From positions 499,707-563,706 of the forward strand of contig NZ_KB911579.1 in the NCBI RefSeq assembly GCF_000383575.1: a DNA stretch of 64,000 bases. The letters are read 5' to 3'. Below the pieces are notes generated by a model. The model searched no databases. It saw only the letters and a program-made list of their open reading frames with translations, and was not told the origin of the DNA. Of the stretch, positions 28,101-36,483 are shown one piece after another. Source of the DNA: Salinispora oceanensis (GTDB lineage: Bacteria > Actinomycetota > Actinomycetes > Mycobacteriales > Micromonosporaceae). Within the stretch, counting starts at the first letter, position 1, and the number at the start of each line of letters is the position of its first letter. Both the position numbers and the translations under genes were made by a program.

Positions 28101-28591
28101 CCGACGGACTGGCCTGGGTGTCCCAGGGCGAGCCCGGTGGCTGGCGCGCTATTGACCCGCAGGGCGAGGTCGTGGTGGCACCGGGCTTCGCCGACGTGCG
28201 CCCGTTCCGACACGGGATCGCCGTGGTCCGGCGCGAGGGGTGGGGCGCGGTGGACCGCACCGGCCGGCTGGTGGTGCCGACCCGGTACCACGGGTTCGCC
28301 ACCATGCTCGTTGCCGGCGGGAAGGTGGATGGCTTCACCGAGGAGGGGTTGGCCGTCGTTGACCTGGCCGGGCGGTACGGCGTGGTGGACCGGACCGGCC
28401 GGGTGATCGTGCCACCGGTACACCCGGCGTTGGTGGTGCACCCCGTGGCCTACCTGGTAGCCACCGCCGCCGGCCGGTGGGGAGCGTTGGATCGGCAGAG
28501 CCGGCCGCTGATCGAGCCGACGCATCCCGATCAGGCCGGGGTGCTCGCCGAGATCGAACAGCTGCTCACCGACGCCGTGCCACTGCTCTGA
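25166..28591 (+). CDS. large Pro-rich protein with TPR-like and WG-repeat domains
   Basis: A 1141-residue protein. Residues 1-710 are disordered and rich in Pro, Arg, Gly, Asp, then in Pro, Ala, Glu, including a run of Glu-Pro dipeptides near 580-600. Residues about 717-895 form helical pairs resembling tetratricopeptide repeats (RARLLSLRAVASRAAGDLDDA, EACLHFERALDLRG). Residues about 918-1130 hold six WG repeats with the pattern W-G/S/R-x-x-D-x-x-G-x-x-V-x-P (for example WGAVDRTGRLVVPTRY). No signal peptide or membrane helix is seen. WG repeats form beta structures that bind partners; the function is not known. It stands alone on the plus strand; the same-strand neighbours have their own terminator or promoter signals. 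Confidence 0.85.
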   Translation: MSRGSYGDPWHHSAEPTWMVEPTSEWHPQFPGQRYPGDIGIEHTQPPAAHARPAVVGRATVPPLAPTRPDGTYTGRSWNEADENHARQDEELRRRRPGEVPQGADRSWRPAPRDIRDGDPGWERDSHRTSSGYGQYPRPDRFDDRSSWHEPGGRNQPVSPARHPEPGWIPEPDEERPQGHGRYPLGREGGGSPPRTRYPWGRSSDNNHGRPGGPPESDGGPLRPDGARANRDGREDPFPRRHSGSPGHPNAPGPSAGPGPSVEHGTVHPHRNGAPGPVRHPDRHPAQQPHPHRRPSTGRPWPPPQSGPNQEHPRRGGPHLPPPHRPPQGSTPTSTSAPPYGRPVSGAPSRPVSGGAGTAPPPHPHPERPVTGAPPGPKTPPPEAAGPAPATSPPQPRRYVPPPPTPEPVRPAPSPSGPNAWFGPATAPAEPTPPAEPLRPSAEPAPSNTDALSPAAAPDQPDDTPPAASPPSAEPASATPEYAEPASNPEEEAEPASIAAEEAEPADAAPTAGGILDSGDEAPDEDSAQLTDAAPTADPDPAQADADLKGAPAAGPAPIAEPASSESETATPPVSLDQDPEPEPEPEPEPEPEPEPEPEPGPETGTASVPTDPAAVTMEAAKPEPEPAQVLPAPPTPRPAPDPAEPDLAEAEAEAEAKEAEASTTEPREGPAPKRAATPLPDPAATPAPETATVDRSDAPDAVGADDTAPPGDPERVLANLPWRLDPATLREVIPDPEQFRNIRRRLTEKLGTAMDNRSRARLLSLRAVASRAAGDLDDALADGRLALTYAEATGELRRSALAQARLAHVLRWRGEYDEADRLFAQANSPELPDRLRVALHEHAGRCCVDQGRLIEACLHFERALDLRGTADAELLDRVRVSLDAVADRAAKAGFGPYPRRRAELLEPDQPPVPARDGDLWGYANPEGDLVIAAEYAEAQPFREGLAWVRRPDDQRWSLLDRAGSTVLPASWLVVRPFADGLAWVSQGEPGGWRAIDPQGEVVVAPGFADVRPFRHGIAVVRREGWGAVDRTGRLVVPTRYHGFATMLVAGGKVDGFTEEGLAVVDLAGRYGVVDRTGRVIVPPVHPALVVHPVAYLVATAAGRWGALDRQSRPLIEPTHPDQAGVLAEIEQLLTDAVPLL
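26903..26968 (+). repeat. in-frame tandem repeat coding Glu-Pro
   Basis: Imperfect 6/12-bp units (CCGGAGCCAGAA and variants) are tandemly repeated and encode an alternating Pro-Glu stretch inside the WG-repeat protein. Units are multiples of three, so slippage would change length without a frameshift. Confidence 0.75.
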
Positions 28592-28698
28592 CCTGGTCAT
28601 ACCGGAATGGCAGCCGGCAATGGCTCGGTGACCGGCCCAGCTGGTGCACCGGGTCGGCGAGCCGAACCATGTCCTTCGTGGGCGACGTACCACCGAGC

Positions 28699-28710
28699 TA
28701 AGGTCAGGGG
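28699..28710 (+). promoter_or_regulatory. probable leaderless promoter -10 of the aldo/keto reductase gene
   Basis: TAAGGT at 28699-28704, then CAGGGG and ATG 28711. CAGGGG could also act as a very close ribosome site, but the spacing fits a leaderless start better. Confidence 0.5.
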
Positions 28711-29709
28711 ATGGAATTCCGACACCTGGGCCGTTCCGGCCTGATAGTCAGCGAGATCTCGTACGGAAACTGGATCACCCACGGCTCCCAGGTTGAGGAG
28801 GAGTCGGCCTTCGCCTGTGTCCGGGCCGCCCTGGACGCCGGTATCACCACCTTCGACACCGCGGACGCGTACGCGGGCACCCGGGCGGAGGAGGTGCTCG
28901 GCCGGGCGCTGAAAGACGAACGGCGGGCCGGACTCGAGTTGTTCACGAAGGTGTTCTGGCCGACCGGTCCGGGTCGCAACGACCGGGGCTTGTCCCGCAA
29001 GCACATCATGGAGTCGATCGACGGTTCCCTGCGCCGGCTGGGCACCGACTACGTCGACCTCTACCAGGCGCACCGGTACGACCACAGCACCCCGATCGAA
29101 GAGACGATGGAGGCGTTCGCCGATGTTGTCCGCGCCGGGAAGGCCCTCTACATCGGGGTTTCGGAGTGGACGGCGGCGGAGCTGCGCCAGGCCCACCAGC
29201 TCGCCCGTGAGCTGCGGATTCCGCTAATCTCCAACCAACCCCAGTACTCGATGCTCTGGCGGGTCATCGAGGCTGAGGTGGTGCCGGCCAGCGAGGAGTT
29301 GGGCGTCGGTCAGATCGTCTGGTCCCCGATGGCCCAGGGGGTGCTGACCGGTAAGTACCAGCCGGGTCACCCCCCACCCGCGGGCTCCCGGGCCACCGAC
29401 GAGAAGTCCGGCGCGGGCTTCATCGCCAAGTGGCTCAGCGACGACGTGCTGACCCGGGTGCAGCAGCTCAAGCCGCTCGCCGAGCAGGCGGGGCTGAGCA
29501 TGGCCCAGCTCGCCATCGCCTGGGTGTTGCAGAACCCGAACGTCTCCTCGGCGATCATCGGCGCCTCCCGCCCCGAGCAGGTGCACGACAACGTCAAGGC
29601 AGCCGGGGTACGGCTCGACGCCGACCTGCTTAAGGCCATCGATGACATCGTCGAGCCGGTCGTCGAGCGGGACCCGGCCCGGACCGAGTCCCCCGCGCAG
29701 CGGCCCTGA
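28711..29709 (+). CDS. aldo/keto reductase (potassium-channel beta-subunit-like)
   Basis: A 332-residue NADPH-dependent aldo/keto reductase with the catalytic tetrad visible: Asp and Tyr in FDTADAYAG, Lys in LFTKVFWP and His in YQAHRYD. The C-terminal NADP-binding part has IIGASRPEQVHDNVKA. The overall similarity is to the AKR6/KvBeta-like group (RHLGRSGLIVSEISYGNW at the N-terminus). The substrate is unknown. It is convergent with the M50 protease gene. Confidence 0.93.
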   Translation: MEFRHLGRSGLIVSEISYGNWITHGSQVEEESAFACVRAALDAGITTFDTADAYAGTRAEEVLGRALKDERRAGLELFTKVFWPTGPGRNDRGLSRKHIMESIDGSLRRLGTDYVDLYQAHRYDHSTPIEETMEAFADVVRAGKALYIGVSEWTAAELRQAHQLARELRIPLISNQPQYSMLWRVIEAEVVPASEELGVGQIVWSPMAQGVLTGKYQPGHPPPAGSRATDEKSGAGFIAKWLSDDVLTRVQQLKPLAEQAGLSMAQLAIAWVLQNPNVSSAIIGASRPEQVHDNVKAAGVRLDADLLKAIDDIVEPVVERDPARTESPAQRP

Positions 29710-29715
29710 CCCGAC

Positions 29716-29755
29716 CACGGTGGTGGGCTGGTCGGAATACCGGCTCACCGCCGTG
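29716..29755. terminator. possible bidirectional terminator
   Basis: A 13-bp stem with two G-U positions (29716-29728 with 29743-29755) lies just after the aldo/keto reductase stop, between convergent genes. Confidence 0.45.
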
Positions 29756-29831
29756 CGGGCTGACCGACCCGGCGGCGTGGGGAGTGAGGCGTCCCACCGC
29801 TGGCCGGAGTGACCGGGGTGCCACGCGGGGC

Positions 29832-30632
29832 TCAGCCCTGCCAGAAACGGACCAGATCCAGGCCGAGCCCGTACAGGCCCGGCGGTAGGCCCAGCGCGTC
29901 GCCGACGGCGAAGACCGTCCCGAAGAACCAGCCGTTGATCCGGGGGTTCCACAGCAGCGCGAAGAGCAGGAGAAAGCCGTACGGCGCGAAGAGGTCGTAC
30001 ACCCGCCGGTACGGCGGGGAGAGCCAGGGCTGGATCATGTTGCCGCCGTCCAGGCCCGGCACCGGAAGCAGGTTGAGCAGGCTCGCCGTGAGTTGGAGGA
30101 AGGCGAGCAGTGCCACGGCAGCCCAGAACTGCACCGGCCCGCCGCCGCCCGCCGCCAGCCGGACCGCGATGACCAGCACCAGCGTGAACACCACGTTCGT
30201 GGCCGGGCCGGCGAGACTGACCAGGGTGTGCCGTAGCCGCCCCGGAATGGCGTGCCGGTCCACCCAGACTGCGCCGCCGGGCAGGCCGATACCACCGAGC
30301 AGAACCACCAGCACCGGTAGCGCGATCGACAGCAGCGGATGGCTGTACTTCAGTGGGTTGAGGGTGAGGTAGCCCTGGTGCGCGACGCTGCGGTCACCGG
30401 CGCGGAACGCCACCAGCGCGTGCGCGTACTCGTGCAGGCAGAGTGAGACCAGCCACCCGGAGACGACGAAAAGGAACACGTTGACCCGGATGTTGCCGCT
30501 TTCCTGCCAGGTCAGGACTCCGCTGAGTACGAAGAGTGCGACCAGCCCGAGGAAGACCGGGCTGGGCCGGAACGCTGCCCGGGGCACGCCCAGTACCAGC
30601 GGCCCGCCCCCAGCCCGGTCTCCGGTCATCAT
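29832..30632 (-). CDS. site-2-protease family membrane metalloprotease (M50)
   Basis: A 266-residue polytopic protein. The zinc motif HEYAH is at residues 67-71 inside a hydrophobic helix (SLCLHEYAHALVAF), and the second M50 motif LLPVPGLDGG lies downstream with its Asp ligand. It resembles the short Rip-like/SpoIVFB-like proteases without PDZ or CBS domains. Substrates are unknown. ATG 30632 overlaps the stop of the small upstream gene, so the two are coupled. Confidence 0.92.
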   Translation of the reverse strand: MMTGDRAGGGPLVLGVPRAAFRPSPVFLGLVALFVLSGVLTWQESGNIRVNVFLFVVSGWLVSLCLHEYAHALVAFRAGDRSVAHQGYLTLNPLKYSHPLLSIALPVLVVLLGGIGLPGGAVWVDRHAIPGRLRHTLVSLAGPATNVVFTLVLVIAVRLAAGGGGPVQFWAAVALLAFLQLTASLLNLLPVPGLDGGNMIQPWLSPPYRRVYDLFAPYGFLLLFALLWNPRINGWFFGTVFAVGDALGLPPGLYGLGLDLVRFWQG

Positions 30633-30829
30633 TCCGCCGGGGGCTGCAGACTCATCCGGTACTCCACGCGGTCGTCCTCGACAAGCAGGACCGCGAGCAC
30701 GCCGGCCGCCGCGAGTTCCCGCCAGGTCTGGCCGATCCAGGACTCGGCGTCCGCCTGGCTACTGAACGACTCGGCCGGCCCCGACGCCGGTTCGCCGTTC
30801 TCGCCCTCGTACTGCCAGCTCCACGCCAT
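30629..30829 (-). CDS. small conserved acidic protein (66 aa)
   Basis: A 66-residue acidic protein with many Glu, Gln and Trp residues (begins MAWSWQYEGENG; later WIGQTWRELAAAGV). No known domain is recognised. A good ribosome site (GGGGAGA) precedes ATG 30829, and its stop overlaps the start of the M50 protease gene by 4 nt, so they are co-translated. A role with the protease is possible but unproven. Confidence 0.75.
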   Translation of the reverse strand: MAWSWQYEGENGEPASGPAESFSSQADAESWIGQTWRELAAAGVLAVLLVEDDRVEYRMSLQPPAE

Positions 30830-30977
30830 CTGCGTGTCTCCCCTCGCCGCTGATCTCCCGTCAGCCTAGTCCGCCGCGCGGCCGACGGCTGCACGTCCAG
30901 CCCTCGCATGATCGTTTCGAGGATGTGAGCAGCTCCGGGAGGAGCGGGGCGGGAGACGGGCGGGCACCGGGCGGCCT

Positions 30978-30989
30978 TAAGGTACGGGC
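30978..30989 (+). promoter_or_regulatory. probable leaderless promoter -10 of cobU-cobT
   Basis: TAAGGT at 30978-30983, six bases, then ATG 30990. The short distance leaves no room for a cobalamin riboswitch in the mRNA. Confidence 0.5.
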
Positions 30990-33014
30990 ATGTCCATTGA
31001 CGGGTGGAACACGGTCCTGGTGCTCGGCGGAATCCGGTCGGGAAAGTCCGAGTTCGCCGAGGCCCTGGTGGCTGACGCGCCGACGGTCCGGTATCTGGCC
31101 ACCGCCGCCGACACCAGCGCCGACGACGAGGAGTGGGCGACCCGCCTCGAAGCTCACCGCGCTCGCCGGCCGACGACGTGGACCACGGAGGAAACCGCGG
31201 GGCAGCCACGCCGGCTGGCGGAGCTGCTGGCCACCGCGCAGCCCGGCGAGACACTACTCGTTGATGATCTCGGTGGCTGGGTGACGGCCCTCCTCGACCC
31301 CGCCCACCAGCCGGCCGACGCCACGGCCACCATTGCCGAGCTGGCCGCGGCGGTCCGCTTCTGCCCCGCCCGACTGGTGCTGGTGAGCGCCGAGGTCGGC
31401 CTCTCGCTGGTGCCGACGACCCCGCTCGGCCGGGCCTTCGCCGACGCGCTCGGCACCGCCAACCGGGCGGTCGCCGACGCGGTTGACACGGTCGTGCTGG
31501 TGGTCGCCGGCCAGCCCTGCTGGCTTAAACCGCCCCCGCCGCCCCGCCCGGCCGCCGTCCCAGCGCAGATCACGCCGGCCGCCGCCGGCAGCAGGGTCGC
31601 TACCGGCCCGGCCCTCGCACCGACGCCGCTACCGGAGGTGCTGGCCCCGAGCGCCCCGCCCACGCCGGCCGAACTCGCCTCCGGCGCCGGCGCCCCCAGG
31701 TTGGCGCCGCCGGTGACCGCGACCGGCCTGGCCATCGAGCCGGGCCTGGAGTTGCCCATGCCCGACGAGGACGCCGGGTCGCAGGCAGTGGAGCGGATGG
31801 CTACCCGGGACCTGCCCGGCGCCGGTTTCGGCGGGCTCACCCAGCTGGTCGAGTTCGCCGCCGCCACCCAGGGCGCTCCGCGGCCCGCCCCCTGGGACAG
31901 CACCCGAGTGCTGCTGGTGCATGGTGACCACACGGGCGGCGCCGCCGCCGGCACTACCCCCGGTGACTCCGCCCGCCGGGCCCGGGAGGCCCGGGACGGC
32001 CAGGGTGTGTGGGCCCGCCTCGCCGCTGAGGCTGGGGCCGAGCTGCAGGTGGTTGACGCTCCCGCCGCCGACCCGATCGAGACCGACCCGGCGCTCCCCC
32101 TCAACCAGGTCGAGGCGGCGTTGCAGCTCGGCTGGCGACTCGCCGACCAGGCCGCCGACGCGGATGTACGGCTGCTGGTGCTGGGGGCCTGCGGCGCCGG
32201 CACCGACGCCGCCGCGGCAGCCGTGCTCGCCGTCACGGCCGGCGCCGAACCGCCCGCCGTACTCGCCCGGGTACGCACCGAGGCTGGCGAGTACGACGAT
32301 GCCGCGTGGATGGTTCGCTGTGCGGCCGTCCGGGATGGGCTGCACCGCAGCCGCCACTCGTCCCGCGAGCCCAAGGAGATCCTCGCCGAGGTGGGCGGCG
32401 GCGACATCGCGGTCGCCACCGGCGTGCTACTCGGCGCTGCCGCGCGGCGGCTGCCGGTGCTCCTGGACGGACCGGTCGGGGTAGCGGCCGGTCTGGTCAG
32501 CCGCGATCTGGCGGGACCGGCCCGGCACTGGTGCCTGCTCGCCGACCACGGCGGGCACCCCGGTGTCCAACTCGCCGCCGACGTGCTCGGCCTCACTCCC
32601 CTGCTCGATCTGCGCCTGGACCTGGGCGAGGGCGGGAACGCACTGGTGGCGCTGCCGCTGCTGCGGTCGGCGCTGGCCTTGGCCGCGGCCCTGCCGGCGC
32701 ACCCGTCGCTACGGGTCGAGTCGGGCGACACCGCGTCGGGCAAGGCCGAATCGGACGAAGCCGCGCCGGACAAGGCCGCGTCGGACGTGGTCGAGTTGAC
32801 GACGGAGCCGGCGGCCGCCGACTCGTTGACAAACGAACCAGACGAGGCCAAGCCACCGATGGAGGAGTCGGCACCGGCGACGGAGCAACCGGAGCCGGCG
32901 ACGCCGACGGACGACGAGCCGGACTTCCGCGAGCCAGAACCGGCCGGACCGGGGCCCACCAGCACCGACCCGGAGTCCACACCGCTGGATTCGTCCGGCC
33001 GGCGTGCCGGCTGA
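30990..33014 (+). CDS. cobUT: CobU-CobT fusion: adenosylcobinamide kinase / DMB phosphoribosyltransferase
   Basis: A 674-residue two-enzyme fusion for cobalamin nucleotide-loop assembly. The N-terminal domain (about 1-175) is CobU/CobP: P-loop GGIRSGKSE at 13-21 and the LLVDDLGGWVTALL region. A Pro/Ala linker follows, then a CobT-like domain (about 250-570) with NQVEAALQLGW, the glycine loop GACGAGTDAAAAAVLA, ATGVLLGAAARRLPVLLDG and the catalytic-Glu motif DLGEGGNALVAL. The last 100 residues are Glu/Pro/Asp-rich and probably disordered. CobU activates cobinamide to GDP-cobinamide and CobT makes alpha-ribazole phosphate, both feeding the adjacent CobS, whose start overlaps this stop. Confidence 0.9.
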   Translation: MSIDGWNTVLVLGGIRSGKSEFAEALVADAPTVRYLATAADTSADDEEWATRLEAHRARRPTTWTTEETAGQPRRLAELLATAQPGETLLVDDLGGWVTALLDPAHQPADATATIAELAAAVRFCPARLVLVSAEVGLSLVPTTPLGRAFADALGTANRAVADAVDTVVLVVAGQPCWLKPPPPPRPAAVPAQITPAAAGSRVATGPALAPTPLPEVLAPSAPPTPAELASGAGAPRLAPPVTATGLAIEPGLELPMPDEDAGSQAVERMATRDLPGAGFGGLTQLVEFAAATQGAPRPAPWDSTRVLLVHGDHTGGAAAGTTPGDSARRAREARDGQGVWARLAAEAGAELQVVDAPAADPIETDPALPLNQVEAALQLGWRLADQAADADVRLLVLGACGAGTDAAAAAVLAVTAGAEPPAVLARVRTEAGEYDDAAWMVRCAAVRDGLHRSRHSSREPKEILAEVGGGDIAVATGVLLGAAARRLPVLLDGPVGVAAGLVSRDLAGPARHWCLLADHGGHPGVQLAADVLGLTPLLDLRLDLGEGGNALVALPLLRSALALAAALPAHPSLRVESGDTASGKAESDEAAPDKAASDVVELTTEPAAADSLTNEPDEAKPPMEESAPATEQPEPATPTDDEPDFREPEPAGPGPTSTDPESTPLDSSGRRAG

Positions 33015-33777
33015 ACCGCGGCTCGCCGCCGGGGCCCGGCTGGCGCTGACCACGTTCACCACGTTGCCGGTGCGGGCCGGCCGGATCGACCGGGCCGTGG
33101 CTGGCACCGCGATGGCCCTAGCCCCGGCCGTCGGCGCGCTGCTCGGCGCCCTCCTCACCGGAGTGCTGCTACTCACCGGCGGTTTCGCGCCGCCACTGGT
33201 AGCCGCCGGCGTCACGGTCGGTGCCGGCGCATTGCTGACCCGGGGGCTGCACCTCGACGGGCTCGCCGACACCGTGGACGCACTCGGCTCGTACCAGCGT
33301 GGGCCGGCCGCGCTGGAGATCATGAAGAAGCCGGATGTCGGCCCGTTCGGGGTAGCCGCGCTGGTGGTCACCCTCCTGGTGCAGGCGGCGGCGCTCGCGG
33401 AGGTGGCTGAATGGTCGGCGCCGACCGTGCTCGTGGCGGTGGTGTCCGCCACCGCAGCCGGTCGGCTCGGAGTCGCGCTGGCCTGCCGGCGAGGGGTGCC
33501 GGCAGCCCGACCGGACGGGCTGGGAGCCCTGGTAGCCGGGACTGTCGGGCCGGGTGCCCTCGTCATCGGGACCACCGCGGTGGCGCTACTGGCGCTCGCC
33601 GCCGTGCCGGGCCGTCCGTGGCAGGGACCACTCGTCGTCATCGCCGCCCTCACCACCGCGGTCTGGCTGCTCCGGCACGTGGTACGACGTCTCGGTGGGA
33701 TCACCGGCGACGTGCTCGGCGCCACCGTCGAAGTGGTCACCACCCTCGTCTACCTGGGACTGGTCTTGTCCGGCTGA
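33004..33777 (+). CDS. cobS: adenosylcobinamide-GDP ribazoletransferase
   Basis: A 257-residue membrane enzyme that joins adenosylcobinamide-GDP and alpha-ribazole to complete cobalamin. Family motifs are FTTLPV near the N-terminus and LTRGLHLDGLADTVDALGS, whose Asp residues bind metal, plus KKPDVGPFGVAALV. About six hydrophobic segments follow. GTG 33004 overlaps the end of the upstream cobU-cobT gene by 11 nt, consistent with translational coupling. Confidence 0.95.
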   Translation: MPAEPRLAAGARLALTTFTTLPVRAGRIDRAVAGTAMALAPAVGALLGALLTGVLLLTGGFAPPLVAAGVTVGAGALLTRGLHLDGLADTVDALGSYQRGPAALEIMKKPDVGPFGVAALVVTLLVQAAALAEVAEWSAPTVLVAVVSATAAGRLGVALACRRGVPAARPDGLGALVAGTVGPGALVIGTTAVALLALAAVPGRPWQGPLVVIAALTTAVWLLRHVVRRLGGITGDVLGATVEVVTTLVYLGLVLSG

Positions 33778-33845
33778 GCTCCGCCCACACCGACGGGTAG
33801 CGTTGCGCACGACAACACACCGGCACGGCCCATCCGGGAGACCCC

Positions 33846-35141
33846 ATGCTCATCACGGACGACTTCCTGCCCGTACCGGTCCCGGAAACGCTGGACGCGA
33901 CCTACCTGGTGCCGATGGCTGGACTGCCGAAGGTGGGCACCAAGACCGCGTTACAGCAGCTCACCGGGCGCCTCGCCGAACCGGTGCACGCACTCGCCCG
34001 GCAGATGCTGGACAGTCCGTTGATGAGCGTGGACACCCGACCGATCCACGAGTTCCCGGAGCTGCCGCCGGACCTACTCACCGCCTTCGGCGCGACCGAG
34101 GCCCAGCTGTCCCGCCTGGCGGCGGCGACCCACCTGGTCGTGGTGCAGGCCGAGTACCGACCCGGCTGGCCGCCAGCGCACGAGTGGGCGGCGCGGGCGG
34201 TGGCGGCGGCGGTCGCCGACACGGCCGGCGGTGACGTGGTGGATGTCTTCGGGCTCCAGTTCCTCGACCCGACGACGGCGCTGCGGTCCCTGCCGGACGA
34301 GCAGGGCCGGATCCGGCTCGTCGACTGGGTACTGGTGCCGTACTCGTCCGATGCCGACGGGCTCTGGTTCACTACCAAGGGGCTGCGCCGGTTCGGGCTG
34401 TTGGAGCTTCAGGCACAGGGCGTGCCGGACCACCTGACCCGGGCTTGGGGCGCGGTGATGACCGGCACGGCGCGGCGGCTGCTGCGGGCGTGGACCGACG
34501 GCCTGGCCGGCGAGGAGCTGCCTGCGTTCGTGCAGCTACCCGTACTGGCCACGGTCACCGGAGGGGACATCGCGGTGGCGTACGGCAACCCGGAGCAGCA
34601 TGGGGCCACCGCCCCGGTGCTGCTTCGGCTGGAACTGGACCCGGCGACGGACCCGGAGGCGGATTCGTTCCTCACCCTGCGCCCGCCGGCCGGCTTCTCC
34701 GGGCCGGACGGCCGCTACTACGCCTCGGCCTGTGGAACCCTCTTCACCGGCATCGCACCAGACGTGCGCTACACCCGCTCCGGCGATGCGATGAGCCAGG
34801 CGGTCGCCACCGCCCGGGCCTCGCTGGGCGAGATCCGGGCCCGCTTCCTCGCCGGGGCGCTACCACCGGAGACGCAGCTGGTGGTGAAGTACGGACTTCC
34901 CGGCGAGGACGGCCCGGAGTACGTGTGGGCCGGGGTGACCTCCTGGCCGACACCGGAGCAGATCGAGGGCGCCAGCGCCAGCGACGCCCACACAGATCCG
35001 GCCGTACGGATCGGCTCCGCGGTGGTCGTGGAAGCGACCGACGTGGTCGACTGGGCGGTCCTGGACGGCACCGGGGTCCGTGAGGGCGGCTGGACCCAGG
35101 CTGTCCTGGATGCCGGCGAACGCCCCGCCCCGCCGGTCTGA
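33846..35141 (+). CDS. DUF2314-domain protein
   Basis: A 431-residue cytoplasmic protein. The C-terminal 120 residues match DUF2314 (YegJ-like): LVVKYGLP, YVWAGVTSWPTPEQIEG and VVVEATDVVDWAVLDG. The N-terminal two thirds show no recognised domain but have conserved-looking blocks such as ATHLVVVQAEYRPGWPPAHEW and VVDVFGLQFLDP. The function is unknown. It is not coupled to cobS (a 68-nt gap with a TAGCGT hexamer near 33798) and is convergent with gcvT. Confidence 0.75.
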   Translation: MLITDDFLPVPVPETLDATYLVPMAGLPKVGTKTALQQLTGRLAEPVHALARQMLDSPLMSVDTRPIHEFPELPPDLLTAFGATEAQLSRLAAATHLVVVQAEYRPGWPPAHEWAARAVAAAVADTAGGDVVDVFGLQFLDPTTALRSLPDEQGRIRLVDWVLVPYSSDADGLWFTTKGLRRFGLLELQAQGVPDHLTRAWGAVMTGTARRLLRAWTDGLAGEELPAFVQLPVLATVTGGDIAVAYGNPEQHGATAPVLLRLELDPATDPEADSFLTLRPPAGFSGPDGRYYASACGTLFTGIAPDVRYTRSGDAMSQAVATARASLGEIRARFLAGALPPETQLVVKYGLPGEDGPEYVWAGVTSWPTPEQIEGASASDAHTDPAVRIGSAVVVEATDVVDWAVLDGTGVREGGWTQAVLDAGERPAPPV

Positions 35142-35152
35142 CCCGCCCGCCA

Positions 35153-35170
35153 CCCCGCCGGTCGGCGGGG
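35153..35170. terminator. bidirectional terminator hairpin
   Basis: CCCCGCCG (35153-35160) pairs with CGGCGGGG (35163-35170) around a 2-nt centre, between the convergent DUF2314 and gcvT genes. Confidence 0.6.
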
Positions 35171-35197
35171 GCGGCGCGGGCGCTGACCGATGGCGAG

Positions 35198-36322
35198 CTA
35201 CCGAACCGAGGGGTTGACGAACGGCGGGCGGACCAGGCTCACCGCTGCCCGGCGTCCTCGGATATCGACCTCGAGCTCGGCCCCGTCGGCCAGGGCCGGC
35301 TCGGTGTCGATCAGGGCCAGGGCGATGCCCTGCTTTCGAGTCGGGCTGAACGTACCGCTGGTGACCGTGCCCACCGGCGTCTCACCGTGGTAGACGACCA
35401 TGTCGGGACGCGGGATGGCCCGATCGACCGCCACCAGGCCGCGCAACCGGCGCCGAGGACCGGCGGCCTTCTCCGCGAGTAGTGCCGCGCGTCCCCAGAA
35501 GGCGGGCTTGTCCCAGCCGACCGCCCAGCCGGAACGGCCCTGCACCGGAGTGATCTCCAGCGACAGGTCCTGCCCGTGCAGCGGGTAGCCCATCTCGGTA
35601 CGCAGGGTGTCCCGGGCGGCCAGGCCGCACGCCTGCAGCTGCTCATCGGCGGCGAAGAGCGCGTCCCAGACTGCGCCAGCCGCCGCGGCGGGCAGGATCA
35701 GCTCATAGCCCAGTTCGCCGGTGTAGCCGGTGCGGCACACGGTCACGCTGGCCCCGGCCAGCGTGCCCTCCGCGAAGCTCATGTAGCCGTGCTCCGTGGG
35801 CAGGCCCAGCGCGCCGAGCAGGTCGGCCGAGCGCGGACCCTGCACCGCGAGGATCGCGTACGCCTCGTGCTCGTCACTGATCGTGACCGTTGGTGGCGCG
35901 GCGGCCCGTAGCCGGCGCACCACCTCGGCGGTGTTCGCGGCGTTGGGGATCAGGAAGACGTGGTCGTCGGCGTACAGGTAGGCGATGATGTCGTCCACCA
36001 CACCACCGGTGGCATCATCGCAGCAGAGGGTGTACTGCGCCTGGCCCGGCCCGATCCGGGCCAGGTCGTTGCTGAGACAGGCGTTGACGAACTCCGCCGC
36101 CCCCGCGCCAGTGACCCGCACCTTGCCCAGGTGCGACACGTCGAAGACGCCAACCGCGTCCCGGACCGCCGAGTGCTCCTTGCGCACCCCGCCCCCGGCG
36201 TACTCAAGCGGCATCTCCCACCCGCCGAAGAGGGCGAACTTGGCGCCGGCAGCGACGTGCCGGTCGTGCAACGGAGAGTGGCGCAGCCGGGTTTCGGCGG
36301 AGCCGGAGGTCACGTCGGTCAT
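35198..36322 (-). CDS. gcvT: aminomethyltransferase (glycine cleavage T protein)
   Basis: A 374-residue GcvT. It transfers the aminomethyl carbon from lipoylated H protein to tetrahydrofolate, releasing ammonia. Recognisable parts are [38 protein letters not shown] (shown here only to its ends by eye: [15 protein letters not shown]), [22 protein letters not shown] segment, and [16 protein letters not shown] 36322 gives the standard start. GcvH and GcvP are not in the window. Lipoate genes (lipA, lipB) and lpd lie a few kilobases away, as in mycobacteria (Rv2211c). Confidence 0.95.
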   Translation of the reverse strand: MTDVTSGSAETRLRHSPLHDRHVAAGAKFALFGGWEMPLEYAGGGVRKEHSAVRDAVGVFDVSHLGKVRVTGAGAAEFVNACLSNDLARIGPGQAQYTLCCDDATGGVVDDIIAYLYADDHVFLIPNAANTAEVVRRLRAAAPPTVTISDEHEAYAILAVQGPRSADLLGALGLPTEHGYMSFAEGTLAGASVTVCRTGYTGELGYELILPAAAAGAVWDALFAADEQLQACGLAARDTLRTEMGYPLHGQDLSLEITPVQGRSGWAVGWDKPAFWGRAALLAEKAAGPRRRLRGLVAVDRAIPRPDMVVYHGETPVGTVTSGTFSPTRKQGIALALIDTEPALADGAELEVDIRGRRAAVSLVRPPFVNPSVR

Positions 36323-36483
36323 GGGTGGCAACTTACCGGCACCACCCCGGCTGGTTAGCATCGGCGGGACCCGCCGACACCACTGGCGGGACAGCCCTGG
36401 TCAACGGCGGGTACGGTCCGCCGGAGACCTTCATCGCTGGTACGCGACGACGCGACCAGCCCGGCCCGCCCGGAGTAGCTTCA

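Noticed and set aside
31154..32980. 608-codon minus-strand frame opposite cobU-cobT
   Set aside because: Ser/Ala/Arg-rich shadow; the plus-strand gene has clear motifs throughout.
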